From: Tetraselmis striata
Taxonomy: Eukaryota > Chlorophyta > Chlorodendrophyceae > Chlorodendrales > Chlorodendraceae
Assembly (NCBI GenBank): GCA_006384855.1
Contig: VCJN01000162.1
Coordinates: forward strand, 33,412-97,411
Direction: 5' to 3'
Length of the DNA stretch: 64,000 bases
The notes under the pieces are model-generated. The model did no database searches, was not told the origin of the DNA, and saw only the letters and a program-made list of their open reading frames with translations. A program made the translations under genes and the position numbers. Numbering within the stretch: the first letter of the stretch is position 1; every line of letters begins with the position of its first letter. Below are positions 54,308 to 64,000 of the stretch, one piece after another.

Positions 54308-56877
54308 ACATGTGTGTATATAGATAGTACAGGAATTCTCTCGTGCTCGTACGATCACCGAAAGTAGTATTTTGTCGTCGCGGCGCCGAGCGCGCTCTGA
54401 CCAGAAATAGTCGCTATACAGGGTCGTCGTTACGGTACCAGCAGTAGTACACTCGTATGATTTATTTGTTTATCGACAATATATTCGTCAGGAAATCTAT
54501 ACTCGTGCCGTAGTAGTATCGGGGATCATTATACGACGTACCAAAAGCCGTCCAAAAGCCCATATATACAGTAGTACGAAGAAGCAGCCAGTCAGCACTC
54601 AGCAGGCCAGCGCACAGAAAGATTTGCTGGTCGGCGGGGCATCAGATTCTGGTGCCAGCAGCCCAGCGGACGGCAGTGCCCAGCGAAGCGCATCAGTCAG
54701 CATAGTACTTTATACATCGTAATATTAATATAATTTATTAAAAAATCAGATGAATACTAGACTCACGTATTAAATGGGATTTAACGGATATGTAACGACT
54801 ATACAACGAATATCAGCAACAAGACACATCGTACGAAGAGGTGGCTAGTGAAGGCGAAGGCGAGCAGCAAAAATATTGCTGCCCTGAATCCCTGATGCTG
54901 CGTCCTCTTCCCGCGCGCCCCTTATTCACCTGCAACTGCATTCGTCAACGCCGCATAATACCCACCCACCACGAACTGATATAGGTAGCGACTGCGAGCC
55001 TGTTCATTTGAAATAGACTAACTCTCCAGGTCCAGGACACTCCACTTCACATCTGGATACGACAGGCATTACCGCTGTTTCCGAGCCAACCTGTCGCTGC
55101 CGAGGTAAGCTCTCCCTGCTGTGAATCGGCCCCTCTTGTCGGGTGGTCGCAGCCTCTTACCGCTTCAAACGCGCGCGCCTAGCATCCAGCCCGGCAGCCG
55201 ACCCGTATCGGCCGCGACCACCCCGAGGCCACCCTCTGTATCTGTCCGTCCGCCCGTGGCCAAAATTTCTGTCCATACCTTTATGCGTCTGCGCCCGTAG
55301 TCTCAGTAACTGCAGCTGGATACCTAGTAGCAGCTGAGACCTTGCCACGCAGCGGCCCTACAGTTGTCGTGGCGCACCATCCACCATAACTCCTTTCTCT
55401 GGTTCACCTCCACTGTATCCTGCTTTCACTCCCTGCCCTTGCACGACCTGCGAACCCCCGAGGTCGGCTTCTAGTGTAACCCCTAGCCCCCAAACCCCGG
55501 TCGAACGCATTCCGCTGGTTGATAATATGTGTACGCTGCTGGCTCGGTCGGGTGTCAGGCTACGAGTGTCGGGTACGGGTGTCGCTAACAAGGCCATGGC
55601 GGTGCGCTGTGGGTCTATCTGGCCTGACGGGTGACGACGACGAGCGAAATGCACTCGCGCCAGGCTGGCGCCCCCGCGTCCCAGTAGCAACTAGTGCACC
55701 GCCTGTGCCTCCGACGGTGCGAAATGGGATTATTGATAAATCTACAGCGCGCCGCTTTTATAAGGCGGACAAAGAAGGCGGATACAGCGATTCATGAATC
55801 CGATTATTCAGGTAAAAGCACTCCTCCTTATATTTTTCAGGGTCCATAAAGCCAGTCGTTAATCCACAAAGATCCCTCTTTGTGGCAGTCCTTATCGGTC
55901 CTAAAAAGCGGTCCTCTAATGCGTAAATCGGCTTATATGCGGAAAGTCTGATACCAAGTCTCGTGCCCTAGCTGGCTTATCATTTCAATGCTTTTATTCA
56001 GCTTCGATCACCTTATCGTTCGAAATTTGAATTCCCAGTTCTGAACTTCCTTACTTTCATCCAGTTTTGGCGTCGCTGCACCGTTGCTACACCCCACGAG
56101 TAGCGGAAGTCTTCCGTAATATATTGAGATGACAGGGTGTACAGCACTCGGAATAAGTCGCGGATGAATCTGCGCTGTCATAGTCGCTATATCGGATTGC
56201 GAAATATAATTCAAATAATTTAGATATTCCATATTCCATACCGGTACCCGTATATATTCCATATTCCATATTCGAGATACACCGTATAAGGATTGTAAAT
56301 AGATAGATTATATCCGAGTCGCTCCTGCAGAACAATTCATTATTTTCCGACCGAGGAACCGGCCCAGGCATTAACCCAATTAAATCTAGTCCCCAAGTCC
56401 GCTACTGGTATGGTTAAGTGAAGTTCGCCCCGGGACATCGGCCTAAGCCGCCCCAGCACTTGACCTCTTGCGCCAACTGCAGTCGTAGGTCTGGCATAGC
56501 CCATAGACCATTGCCTTACTCGAACCCGAAGGCCTAATGCACCAATCGGGAAAACCAGGACACGCCGGGACGATATTTCCGAAAAAACGTCGATCAGAAA
56601 TCGTTCCCGGGACCTCTCGCATACAAGACGATGCAGGAATCAACCGAGCGGGGAAGGAGTGTACCTTGTATGGTACACTGGTAGCGACCATATCTCCATC
56701 AGACGATGCAGGAATATACGGATATACGCGAGTTCGGGATATACGCTTATCGGGACTATACGCGGCCCTATTCGTCGTCGTGACCTGCTTCATCCCGCTG
56801 CTCGGATGAGTGTAGGTGGGAGTATCGGGCCATCGTCAGCGCTGTTTCGTCTACCCGTACCAGTACTCATACGAGTA

Positions 56878-56912
56878 CTGCCCTTTTTGTAATTCACACC
56901 AGTACTCATACG
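56878..56912 (+). repeat. Dispersed repeat copy (TTTTTGTAATTCACACC)
   Basis: CTGCCCTTTTTGTAATTCAC followed by ACCAGTACTC. A related copy lies at about 57213-57247, and another at 63378-63412 within a longer ~90-bp similar unit that begins CGGCTTGCTGTGTT. Confidence 0.7.
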
Positions 56913-57002
56913 AGTAGTCCTCAATACGAGCTGCAGTAACCAACGACCATTTCCAGCTAGCACATGTAATTTATATGTATATGTAATGTATATGTAATGC
57001 AT

Positions 57003-57012
57003 ATATATTTAC

Positions 57013-57060
<48 letters not shown>
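57003..57060. repeat. (CATA)n/(TA)n microsatellite
   Basis: CATACATACATACATATATA followed by a TA run up to 57058. Confidence 0.95.
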
Positions 57061-57061
<1 letters not shown>

Positions 57062-57577
57062 ATGACAATGTACAATGTTCAGTGCTTATATACACCCGAT
57101 CAGCGGCAGGGCGCTGGCGAACGTAGTACTAGTACGCGTACCGGTGTTCGGCGGGATGATGCAGGCCGCTTGCTGTGTTTATCTTTAATTACTGCTGGCC
57201 GCCGTGGATTTGTTACTGGCCTTTTTGTAATAATTCACACCGGTGCGCGGTTATTGCCAGTGCAATGGGTACCGGTACTGGACCAGTACAGAAACCAGCC
57301 CAGAAAAAATCGCATCTCTCGATATCAGCCCAACTGTCTTCATCACACGTCTCCACGCGTCCAAGAGCCACCCACACCTGCGCCTCCCCCTCCCCTTTCC
57401 CAATTCCCACACTGCTATTTCTCACACCCTGCCCCCCCCCCCCCCCCCCCCCCCTTCCCCCGTTGCCCAGAGCTCTGCTTGCCTCGCTCGTCCTCGCTTC
57501 CTTCCCAGGAGTGGTTGGCCCTCGCACCGCCTCCGGCTTCCTTCTTGACGCCGCCGCTGACGCCACCGCCAGCGGAG

Positions 57578-59078
57578 ATGGCGCCCACTACCACCGCCAC
57601 ACTCAGTGCCACCCGCCTGGCGGGCTGTTGCCAGGTCCGGGTTATTACCTCCCACACGCCGCGCATGTTCCACACCAATGGCGCATGCGTTTGCCTGTCC
57701 ACATTGGCTTTGCTTGCAGACACAGCAGGAATAGAGGGGGGAGGGGGCGAGGCAGCCAGTTCGACGTTACACCGATACATGTTGCTCTTGCTGGCTTCCA
57801 GGGGCACGGGCAACACCTGCCACCTTCAGCAGCTGGCCGCAAGATCACGTCTTGCGCTGTCTTCCAAGCTCCCCGCCAACAACCGCCATGCGGCTGCCAT
57901 GAGAGGCACTGCCTGTCAGGTCCCAGTAGCTGCTGCTGCTGCCATCTCAGGCAGTAATGACCAGGGTGATGCGCCTCCCCAACCTCCTGTCCAGCATTAT
58001 GTTGGCCTTGCATGTGTCGGGCGGCTCCAGCTGATGGCCGGGGGTGCAATGTATATCTCGCAGTCGTGGCAGAGGAAGACGGCAGTGTGATCGTGCAGGA
58101 TGACATGGATGCGATGATTGGCGTCTTGCCTCCTCGCATCCGCGACCGTGTTATCAACCACCCGCACCGCTCTACCCTACTGGAGGTCATCCTGGACATC
58201 GGGCGCCGCCCAGAGGCGCGCTTCCTGGGCGACGGCGAGTCTGAGATCCTGTGCGAGGAAGAGGTGTCCTGGGAGGATCTAGATGCCGCCTGCGAGGCTT
58301 TGGGCGAGTTTGGGGGCGATAACCGCGCTGGTGTCGAAGGCACCTTGCACCGTATCAGCTGCATGCGCAGCCGTAAGGGAAAAGTCGTTGGCCTTACCTG
58401 CCGCGTTGGCCGCGCTGTGACGGGGCACATTGATATGGTCCACGACCTACTGGAGGCTAAGGAGAGCATTCTCTTCCTGGGCCGTCCCGGTGTGGGCAAG
58501 ACCACTGTTATCCGCGAGATGGCACGCGTGCTCAGGTGAGACACCTCCTCCGCATATGCCCTGGGTGCTGACACCCTCATGGAAACCGGCTTGTTTTACC
58601 GAGATTGCAGCAGATTCGATACATGTCATCGTTGTTCAAGGAGCTGATGTGCGTGCTTTACATGTACCGATTCAATGGGCGAGCCTTCGCTGACTCCGCT
58701 GCCTCTCAATCGGATTGCAGCGATGACTTGCGGAAGCGCGTTGTCATCGTTGACACCTCTAACGAGATTGGTGGAGATGGTGATGTGCCGCACCCTGCCA
58801 TCGGCTCTGCCCGCCGGATGCAGGTGCCAGACCCCAGCCAGCAGCACCGCGTCATGGTGCGCACCCCCCCCCCCCCCCCCCCCCCCCGCGCGCGTTCTCT
58901 GTCATTCTTTCTCCCTCTCCCAGTCATGAATGAAATATACAGAAACTGTAATGAAATTGTATAATTGTAGAATTGTAGAATTGTAGAATTGTATCATGGT
59001 ATCAGTTTCATGCTTGCATGGACCGCATGATATATTGGCTGCATATGTTACGTCATTGCCCTAATCAAATGTGCCTCC

Positions 59079-59114
<36 letters not shown>

Positions 59115-59888
59115 ACTTCGCAGATTGAGGCAGTGGAGAACCACATGCCGGAGGTGATCATTGTCGACGAGGTTGGCACCGAGGCAGAGGCACTAGCGTG
59201 CCGCACAATTGCTGAGCGCGGCGTGATACTCATCAGTACTGCGCATGGGCAGCTGCTGGAGAACCTGATCAAGAACCCGACGCTGAGCGATCTTGTGGGC
59301 GGCATCCAGAGCGTTACGCTCGGCGACGACGAGGCTCGTGCGCGCGGCACTCAGAAGACTGTGCTGGAGCGTGCACATGCGCCCACTTTCCCTCTGCTGA
59401 TCGAGATGCGCTCGCGCTCCGACTGGGTGACGCACTGGGTGGAGGACAGCGTTGACGCGCTCCTCACAGGTCGCACACCCACAGTGCAGGTCCGTCGCCG
59501 CGACGGCGACAACCACGTCCAGGTGATGCAGTGCCGGTACTCAACGGAGGACGACGCCATGGGGGGTGATAACGATCTTAGCGCACGCTCCATGGACGAA
59601 ACTCCGTTTGCCACTGCCAGTTTTGACGAGGATGACCTTCCTCGCGCGCCGCCGGCCAACTTCGCCAACAACGTCGTTGGTGGATTTGACGAGGACCAGT
59701 ACGCCTGGGCGCACCGCCTGCGTGATATTCCGGACAAAGACGCGCTCAACGAGCTCAGCTCGCTCGGCTACATCAAGGGACAGGGCGCTACCAAGTACAA
59801 GGCCAACGCCTTCACCAGTGGCGCTGGCAGCGGCCGCCGCAGCCGCAAGTCTGGTAAGGCCAATGCCGCGCGCTCCTCGCGCCGCTGA
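57578..59888 (+). CDS. Ycf45/SPD1-type plastid P-loop ATPase
   Basis: Exons 57578-57965, 58064-58535, 58721-58856 and 59124-59888 join in phase to 586 codons plus TGA. The first ~130 residues are Ala/Ser/Arg-rich and fit a chloroplast transit peptide ([27 protein letters not shown]). The core follows: [20 protein letters not shown], a Walker [56 protein letters not shown], and a Walker B region [20 protein letters not shown] followed by [14 protein letters not shown]. These are hallmarks of the Ycf45/SpoIIIAA-like ATPase family, whose plant member SPD1 is needed for plastid development. An acidic linker and a C-terminal R3H-like segment ([20 protein letters not shown]) end the protein. Intron 3 begins and ends with long C tracts. 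The exon 1 end is the least certain boundary. Confidence 0.9.
58857..59123 (+). other. Intron with C tracts at both ends
   Basis: The donor GTGCGCA is followed at once by a C run (58864-58887). The acceptor ACTTCGCAG is preceded by 35 C (59080-59114). A TGTAGAATTGTAGAATTGTA short tandem repeat lies between (about 58966-58995). Confidence 0.85.
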
Positions 59889-60056
59889 GCAGGTAACTCA
59901 TCGGGGCTGTTTTCCAAGCAGACGTCTTTCTCCAAGCCGCTCGGCAGACCTGCCCCGCTGTATTGCAGTCGCATCTCCCCCCTTCTCCTACACCCTGGCG
60001 TGATCCGTCCTGTCCATGGTAGCCCGGACTCATAACATAAAGAGGATGCTCTCGCC

Positions 60057-60061
60057 TGTAA
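60057..60061 (+). terminator. TGTAA poly(A)-type signal
   Basis: TGTAA lies 169 nt after the Ycf45-type stop, a normal distance for chlorophyte mRNAs. Confidence 0.55.
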
Positions 60062-61523
60062 CAAATGTATGATTAACTGTATTTCTCATGAGATAGCTAT
60101 AAATATAAGCGCCAGTGAATCTGTAGCTGGCAAGAAACAGGTGTAGATGACATGTAAAATTTAATGCAGCTTCTCATCAGGCCACCCCTCCTCCATATAC
60201 CCGTCAAATGTCACAGGGATGCATTGCGTTCTTGACCACCCTGTGACCCAAGAGACTGCGCCGCGCGGCAGTTACTCATTATCTCTGTATTGGTCGCCGC
60301 CCGAGGATCAGCAGTGCTGCCTCACATCACGTCACACAGTTCCACCTCTAACTGGCGATATCTGGCTGCTCCTGTGGAAGTGCCACCTGGTCTCCAGCGG
60401 TACACATACCCGGTGGAGTAGCATGCACGAATTTCACAATGGCCTGGATCACAAGAAATGCAGCCGCTATGAACGACTGAGTAGTGCAAAAGCTCTGCCT
60501 TACCACGCATGCTTCACTGCGCTTCTCCGCAATGGCGGTACTCTCGAATACAGTAGTAGCTATGGCATCAGTGATGTGCCCCCAGTAATGTCAGTAGTAG
60601 CAGGAGCTGGGCATTGGTGAAAATAAGTAAAATGCAGGCGCGTTGTCGAATCTGAGATGATCGCCAAAATGATACAGAGAAGTGGGTTTCCCAATAGATA
60701 CAGACGCAGGAGAGCGTCACTATCGAAGTCTATCCAGATGGCAATAGTCCCGTCCGGTAATTCAAGCAGCTTTTTTAATTCTTTTCCTACGTCGCCAACA
60801 GGGTATGGACTCATTCTCCCCTCCCCCACCCCCTTCTCCCACACCACCCCAAACAGACACCTCTTGGCACTTAGCATTTGTGGTGGAATGCATGCCATAT
60901 ATGGTCCAGTCAACTGCAGGATACCCAGGCAGCCAGGCTTTTAAGCCCCTGAAGTTCTCGAGGGTTCGCCGAGGGCAATTGCATGTGATTCAGTTATAGC
61001 CTGTGGCACCGCGCCTACACGGTGCATCTTGCTTCTTCCCAGTCCACCGAACTGGTGTGGGCACTCGCAGCCCAGAATATTATGCGCGAACTGCGTCATC
61101 GGACTCGGGCATCACTGTACTTGCCCTGCCCCTGAGCTACAGGCCATGCCATTTAAATGGCTTGCGGCTGTTTGCGGCGAGCCGAAACAATAGGATTATT
61201 TTGCAGCATTGCGTCGACAGTGTTGTGATGTTTTCCAGGTGCTGTTTTCTCGCAACATTTTTCAATATATATTTATCTGCAGGTTTGGTGGAGGGGGGAG
61301 GGCAAACACTGTTGCGTGAAACTCAAAAAGTGCAATAATATATAAGTTTACCAAAAGCGTGCTTTTGGTATGCAACACTGGCAGCAAGAGGGAATTATGG
61401 CTGCGTGTCACGATAATAAGACACCGTATGCTGCTGAGGCGTTGTGCCAAGGAACAGCCCTGGCCGGCCGGCTCTGGGCGGCCGGCAGCGGTGGTCGCGG
61501 TAAAGGGGGGGTGGCATCATGTT

Positions 61524-61528
61524 TTACA
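61524..61528 (-). terminator. TGTAA poly(A)-type signal
   Basis: TTACA on + (TGTAA on -) lies about 21 nt past the IFT20 stop. It is close but plausible. Confidence 0.4.
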
Positions 61529-61548
61529 GGGTGCGCGCTACTGGGAGC

Positions 61549-61962
61549 CTACTCGCGAGGATTGCTGCTGGAAAGCTTCCCAATCAGCAGCTCCTGCTCT
61601 GTCTTGGCTTTCACTAGCGACTCGTACTCAACGTTCAGCCTGCATACAGAGCGGCATTACATCAGCACATGTTAAAGTGAGGAGGGGGGGACATCTGCAT
61701 GTCATAAAGAAAGGAATTGCTGTTAGCCCATTGCCCCCCCCCCCCCCCCCCCCCGGCTTCCCCCACTTCCTTTGCCAACTGCACTCCCATGAGCCAACTC
61801 ACCTCTCCAGCTCCTCCTGCTTCTCCGCCGTCATGGCCTTGAGGTCCTTCTCCTTGCGCTTGCGCTCCTGCGTGGAATCGGCGGGGTGCATGAGGGCTCA
61901 GACGGCCGCACGGCGATCAACGTGGAGCATACCAGAGACTGCGCTGCCAGCTGCAGGGCGCT

Positions 61963-61993
<31 letters not shown>

Positions 61994-62887
61994 GGGGTGA
62001 GGAGGGGGGGAGGGGGACGGGGCAGCATGCCGGCCGAGGGCGCGTCGCACCTCTTCCATGGTCGCCACCTTGTTGCGCATCCCCACCGCCCGCAGCTTCT
62101 CCATCTCGATCCTTTCGGCCTGCCCAGCGCACCGTGTCAGTACGCTCTTTCCCCTTGATGCCCCCCCTCTCACCTGCGCCGCCGCATCTCCCCCACACCT
62201 CTGTCTTCCTTGATGCCCCCCCCCCCCCCCCCCCCCCGCATTGGCCTCACACTTCTGTTCCCGGATCGTATGGCATCAATATCGGGCGCTCCCCCACCTG
62301 CTGGTCAATCAGCTCCATGTACTTCTTCACCACTTCACTGAGCTCCGATATCTTGCTCACGAAGGCCTCCGTCTGCCCCTGGGGACAGCGCGTGCTGGGG
62401 GTGTTAGCACCCGTGTAGCAAAGCACGGGCCATGCAACGGTGGCAGCCGGCACCCTTTCCCTCCATCGCCAAGTGACCGCATGCGCACCTGCATCTCCTT
62501 GGTGGCCTCATACTTGTCGGTGTCCAGGACCCGGATTCGGTAGTTCTGCCGGGGTGCACAGCTAGCGGGCATAAGCGCGCAGCAAGGGTTGGCAGGCAGC
62601 GGCGGTGTTTGGCCAGGCAGCGGCGGAGAGGGAGAGGGCGGTGCTGGACCCGAGTAATGCTTATCCCCCCCCATGCCCCCTTTGCACTGGGGGCGGCTGG
62701 CAGCGCTGTGGTTTGGCGGCCTCATGCGCGCCTGCCGTCCAGCTATGCATCTTGGGAGTGCCTCACTTCCTAGGTCGGGCACCAGCCCCCCCCCCCCCCC
62801 CCCCCCCCCCCCACACACACACACCAAGGGCGCCAACGGGGCACGCACCTCATCGAAGGTGATCCCGCTCTCCCCGGTGGACGCCAT
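61549..62887 (-). CDS. IFT20: Intraflagellar transport protein IFT20
   Basis: Minus-strand exons 62849-62887, 62489-62545, 62298-62372, 62051-62119, 61803-61867 and 61549-61639 splice in phase to 131 codons plus TAG, the usual IFT20 length. The start is MASTGESGITFDE. Family blocks follow: RIRVLDTDKYEATKEMQTEA, FVSKISELSEVVKKYMELID, IEMEKLRAVGMRNKVATMEE and ERKRKEKDLKAMTAEKQEEL, then EYESLVKAKTEQELLIGKLS. It is a small coiled-coil protein of the IFT-B complex that works at the Golgi and the flagellar base in cargo delivery to cilia. All donors are GT and all acceptors AG. Introns carry G or C homopolymers (61968-61990, 62215-62237, 62788-62812). Its presence implies an organism that builds flagella at some stage. 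Confidence 0.93.
61735..62812. repeat. Homopolymer runs in IFT20 introns
   Basis: C runs lie at 61735-61754, 62215-62237 and 62788-62812, and a G run at 61968-61990. Four of the five introns of this short gene contain one or more. Confidence 0.9.
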
Positions 62888-64000
62888 CGCTGCGCCGGCT
62901 GCTGCTTCCGAGAATTCCCCCGAGGGCCGCTACCGTATCTGGGCCAGCGACCTGTCCGGTGCTCGAGCTGCTGAGCGTCCGCCAACCAGCTCCAGGACGT
63001 CTGCCAACAGGGTACGACGACGACGACGACGCTGCCCCTCTCGGCTCGCCGAAAGCAAAACGGCTCAGGTGCGCAGGTGAGGGTGGGGCTCTGGCGGCCA
63101 GCTGACGGAGGAACAGTTCTTGTAGCGTGATAATCGATTCAGTTGCAAGGCATTGGGGTTAGCGGGTGGCTGTCGGAGCGGGGGAGGGCACTGCACGATT
63201 CCAGGTCCATCAGCAGGTGAGGGGCAGCAGCGCGGGCCGCGGCCTCGGCCGGTGCTCGGCACGCACCGCAACGGCAAAATTGTGGGCATCATTATATCAA
63301 CCGCCCGCGGCATCATATAGCAAGTACCAGTACCCGTACAGCGGCTTGCTGTGTTGATTTTCTATAATTCTGGGGAACTGCCCTTTTTGTAATTCACACC
63401 AGTACCCGTAATTCTTAATATGTAGGTGTCACAGCGTACAACGTTTCAGCGTACGCATGCGCGCGTACAGGGACTTGCTTACTTGGCATACCGGCGAATA
63501 CTCGTCGCCTGTCATACGGGTATCAATTTTAGTACTTGCAGTACTGCGTTGTATGTGTATGCATGATGTCCAAGCGAGCAGTCACCCATGGCGCAACGAC
63601 CAACTGTCTGTCGCTCAGCTCTCACACCTAGAACCACCGACAGACCTAGGGCCCGTACCAACGGCTAACTGCCGCCAACCACGGCGCCCGTGCAGACCAA
63701 TAGCGCGTGGGAAGGCCTAGGGGCTTAGTCGCTCGCGCGCCCGCGGGATGCTTTAGCATCCTGTCGGCGCGCTGCCCGCCCACTCTTTGGCTTTCCAAAC
63801 GTCTCATCCACCCATCTTGTAACCACGCTACTACACCACAAACACCTCGAATCTGTGCACATCACACCTGCACGTGCCTCGTCTATTGCTGTCCATCAAG
63901 GGCAGTGCAACCTGCTGTCGAGCTGCGAGTGATATCGCGCAGCAAGCAACGGTGGTGAGTCGCGGTTACACCTGTGTTGTTTTGCGTCGTGACGCCCGTC
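62888..64000. other. Upstream flank of IFT20, no supported gene
   Basis: An open + frame (62888-63080) diverging from IFT20 is Ala/Pro/Ser then Arg-rich and contains a CGACGACGACGACGACG microsatellite at 63016. No domain or splice partner was identified. A ~90-bp dispersed repeat copy lies at 63335-63412. The frames at 63457-63958 have no recognisable content. Confidence 0.4.

Larger units (their letters stand above)
54170..57060. other. AT-rich stretch without supported genes
   Basis: Frames such as 55143-55337 and 55690-55358 have no recognisable content. The stretch holds a copy of the CACTGGTGCCAGT repeat (54268-54307), a duplicated GACGATGCAGGAAT block (56626 and 56703), tandem ACTCATACGAGTA(C/G) units at 56861-56918, and an ATAC/AT microsatellite at 57003-57060. 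Confidence 0.4.
59889..61548. other. Intergenic stretch between convergent genes
   Basis: Between the stops of the Ycf45-type gene and IFT20. Frames such as 60219-60620 (+) and 60913-60560 (-) show no domain. It holds the 3' UTRs and their TGTAA signals. Confidence 0.5.

Overview
The window is nuclear DNA of a eukaryote, most likely a flagellate green alga (Chlorophyta). The evidence is many-intron genes with GT-AG (and one probable GC-AG) splice sites, TGTAA poly(A)-type signals downstream of the intron-rich host genes, a nuclear-encoded chloroplast-type Ycf45/SPD1 ATPase, and an intraflagellar-transport gene (IFT20). The lineage is inferred; no rRNA or organelle marker is present. The DNA is GC-rich overall with AT-rich islands. 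It is peppered with about 25 uninterrupted G or C homopolymers of 15-35 nt.

Four genes are well supported. (1) A Dicer-like ribonuclease on the + strand (about 7.0-13.9 kb) has platform, PAZ, RNase IIIa, RNase IIIb and dsRBD parts in at least 18 exons, with no helicase visible upstream. (2) A seven-to-eight-exon coiled-coil protein lies on the - strand (14.7-16.45 kb), possibly SF-assemblin-like. (3) A Ycf45/SPD1-type plastid P-loop ATPase lies on the + strand (57.6-59.9 kb), with four exons in phase. (4) IFT20 lies on the - strand (61.5-62.9 kb), with six exons in phase and 131 aa. A two-exon gene at 0.9-1.9 kb looks real but is unrecognised.

The rest (about 17-55 kb) is a graveyard of mobile elements and repeats. 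It holds a frameshifted non-LTR-type reverse transcriptase with a probable restriction-like endonuclease tail (17.2-20.4 kb). Two related, uncharacterised transposase-like coiled-coil genes lie at 22.8-25.3 and 31.7-32.4 kb. Between them are a satellite of about 12 copies of a ~185-bp monomer and an inverted pair of dispersed repeats. Further on are an unknown degenerate long ORF (36-38.9 kb), an AT-rich Ty3/gypsy RT relic with a mutated YLDD box (39.2-40.2 kb), and a complete TA-flanked pogo-type DNA element with a deleted transposase and a C-terminal PCNA-binding motif (40732-42664). These are followed by a tRNA-like sequence, cysteine/RGG-rich element proteins, a retropepsin-like scrap, a near-perfect ~95-bp foldback (53.2-53.45 kb) and the 3' end of another non-LTR element.

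A Dicer gene next to foldback and inverted repeats fits a small-RNA defence of this element-rich genome, but that link is inference. Exon boundaries were placed by eye from splice consensus, phase and family motifs.
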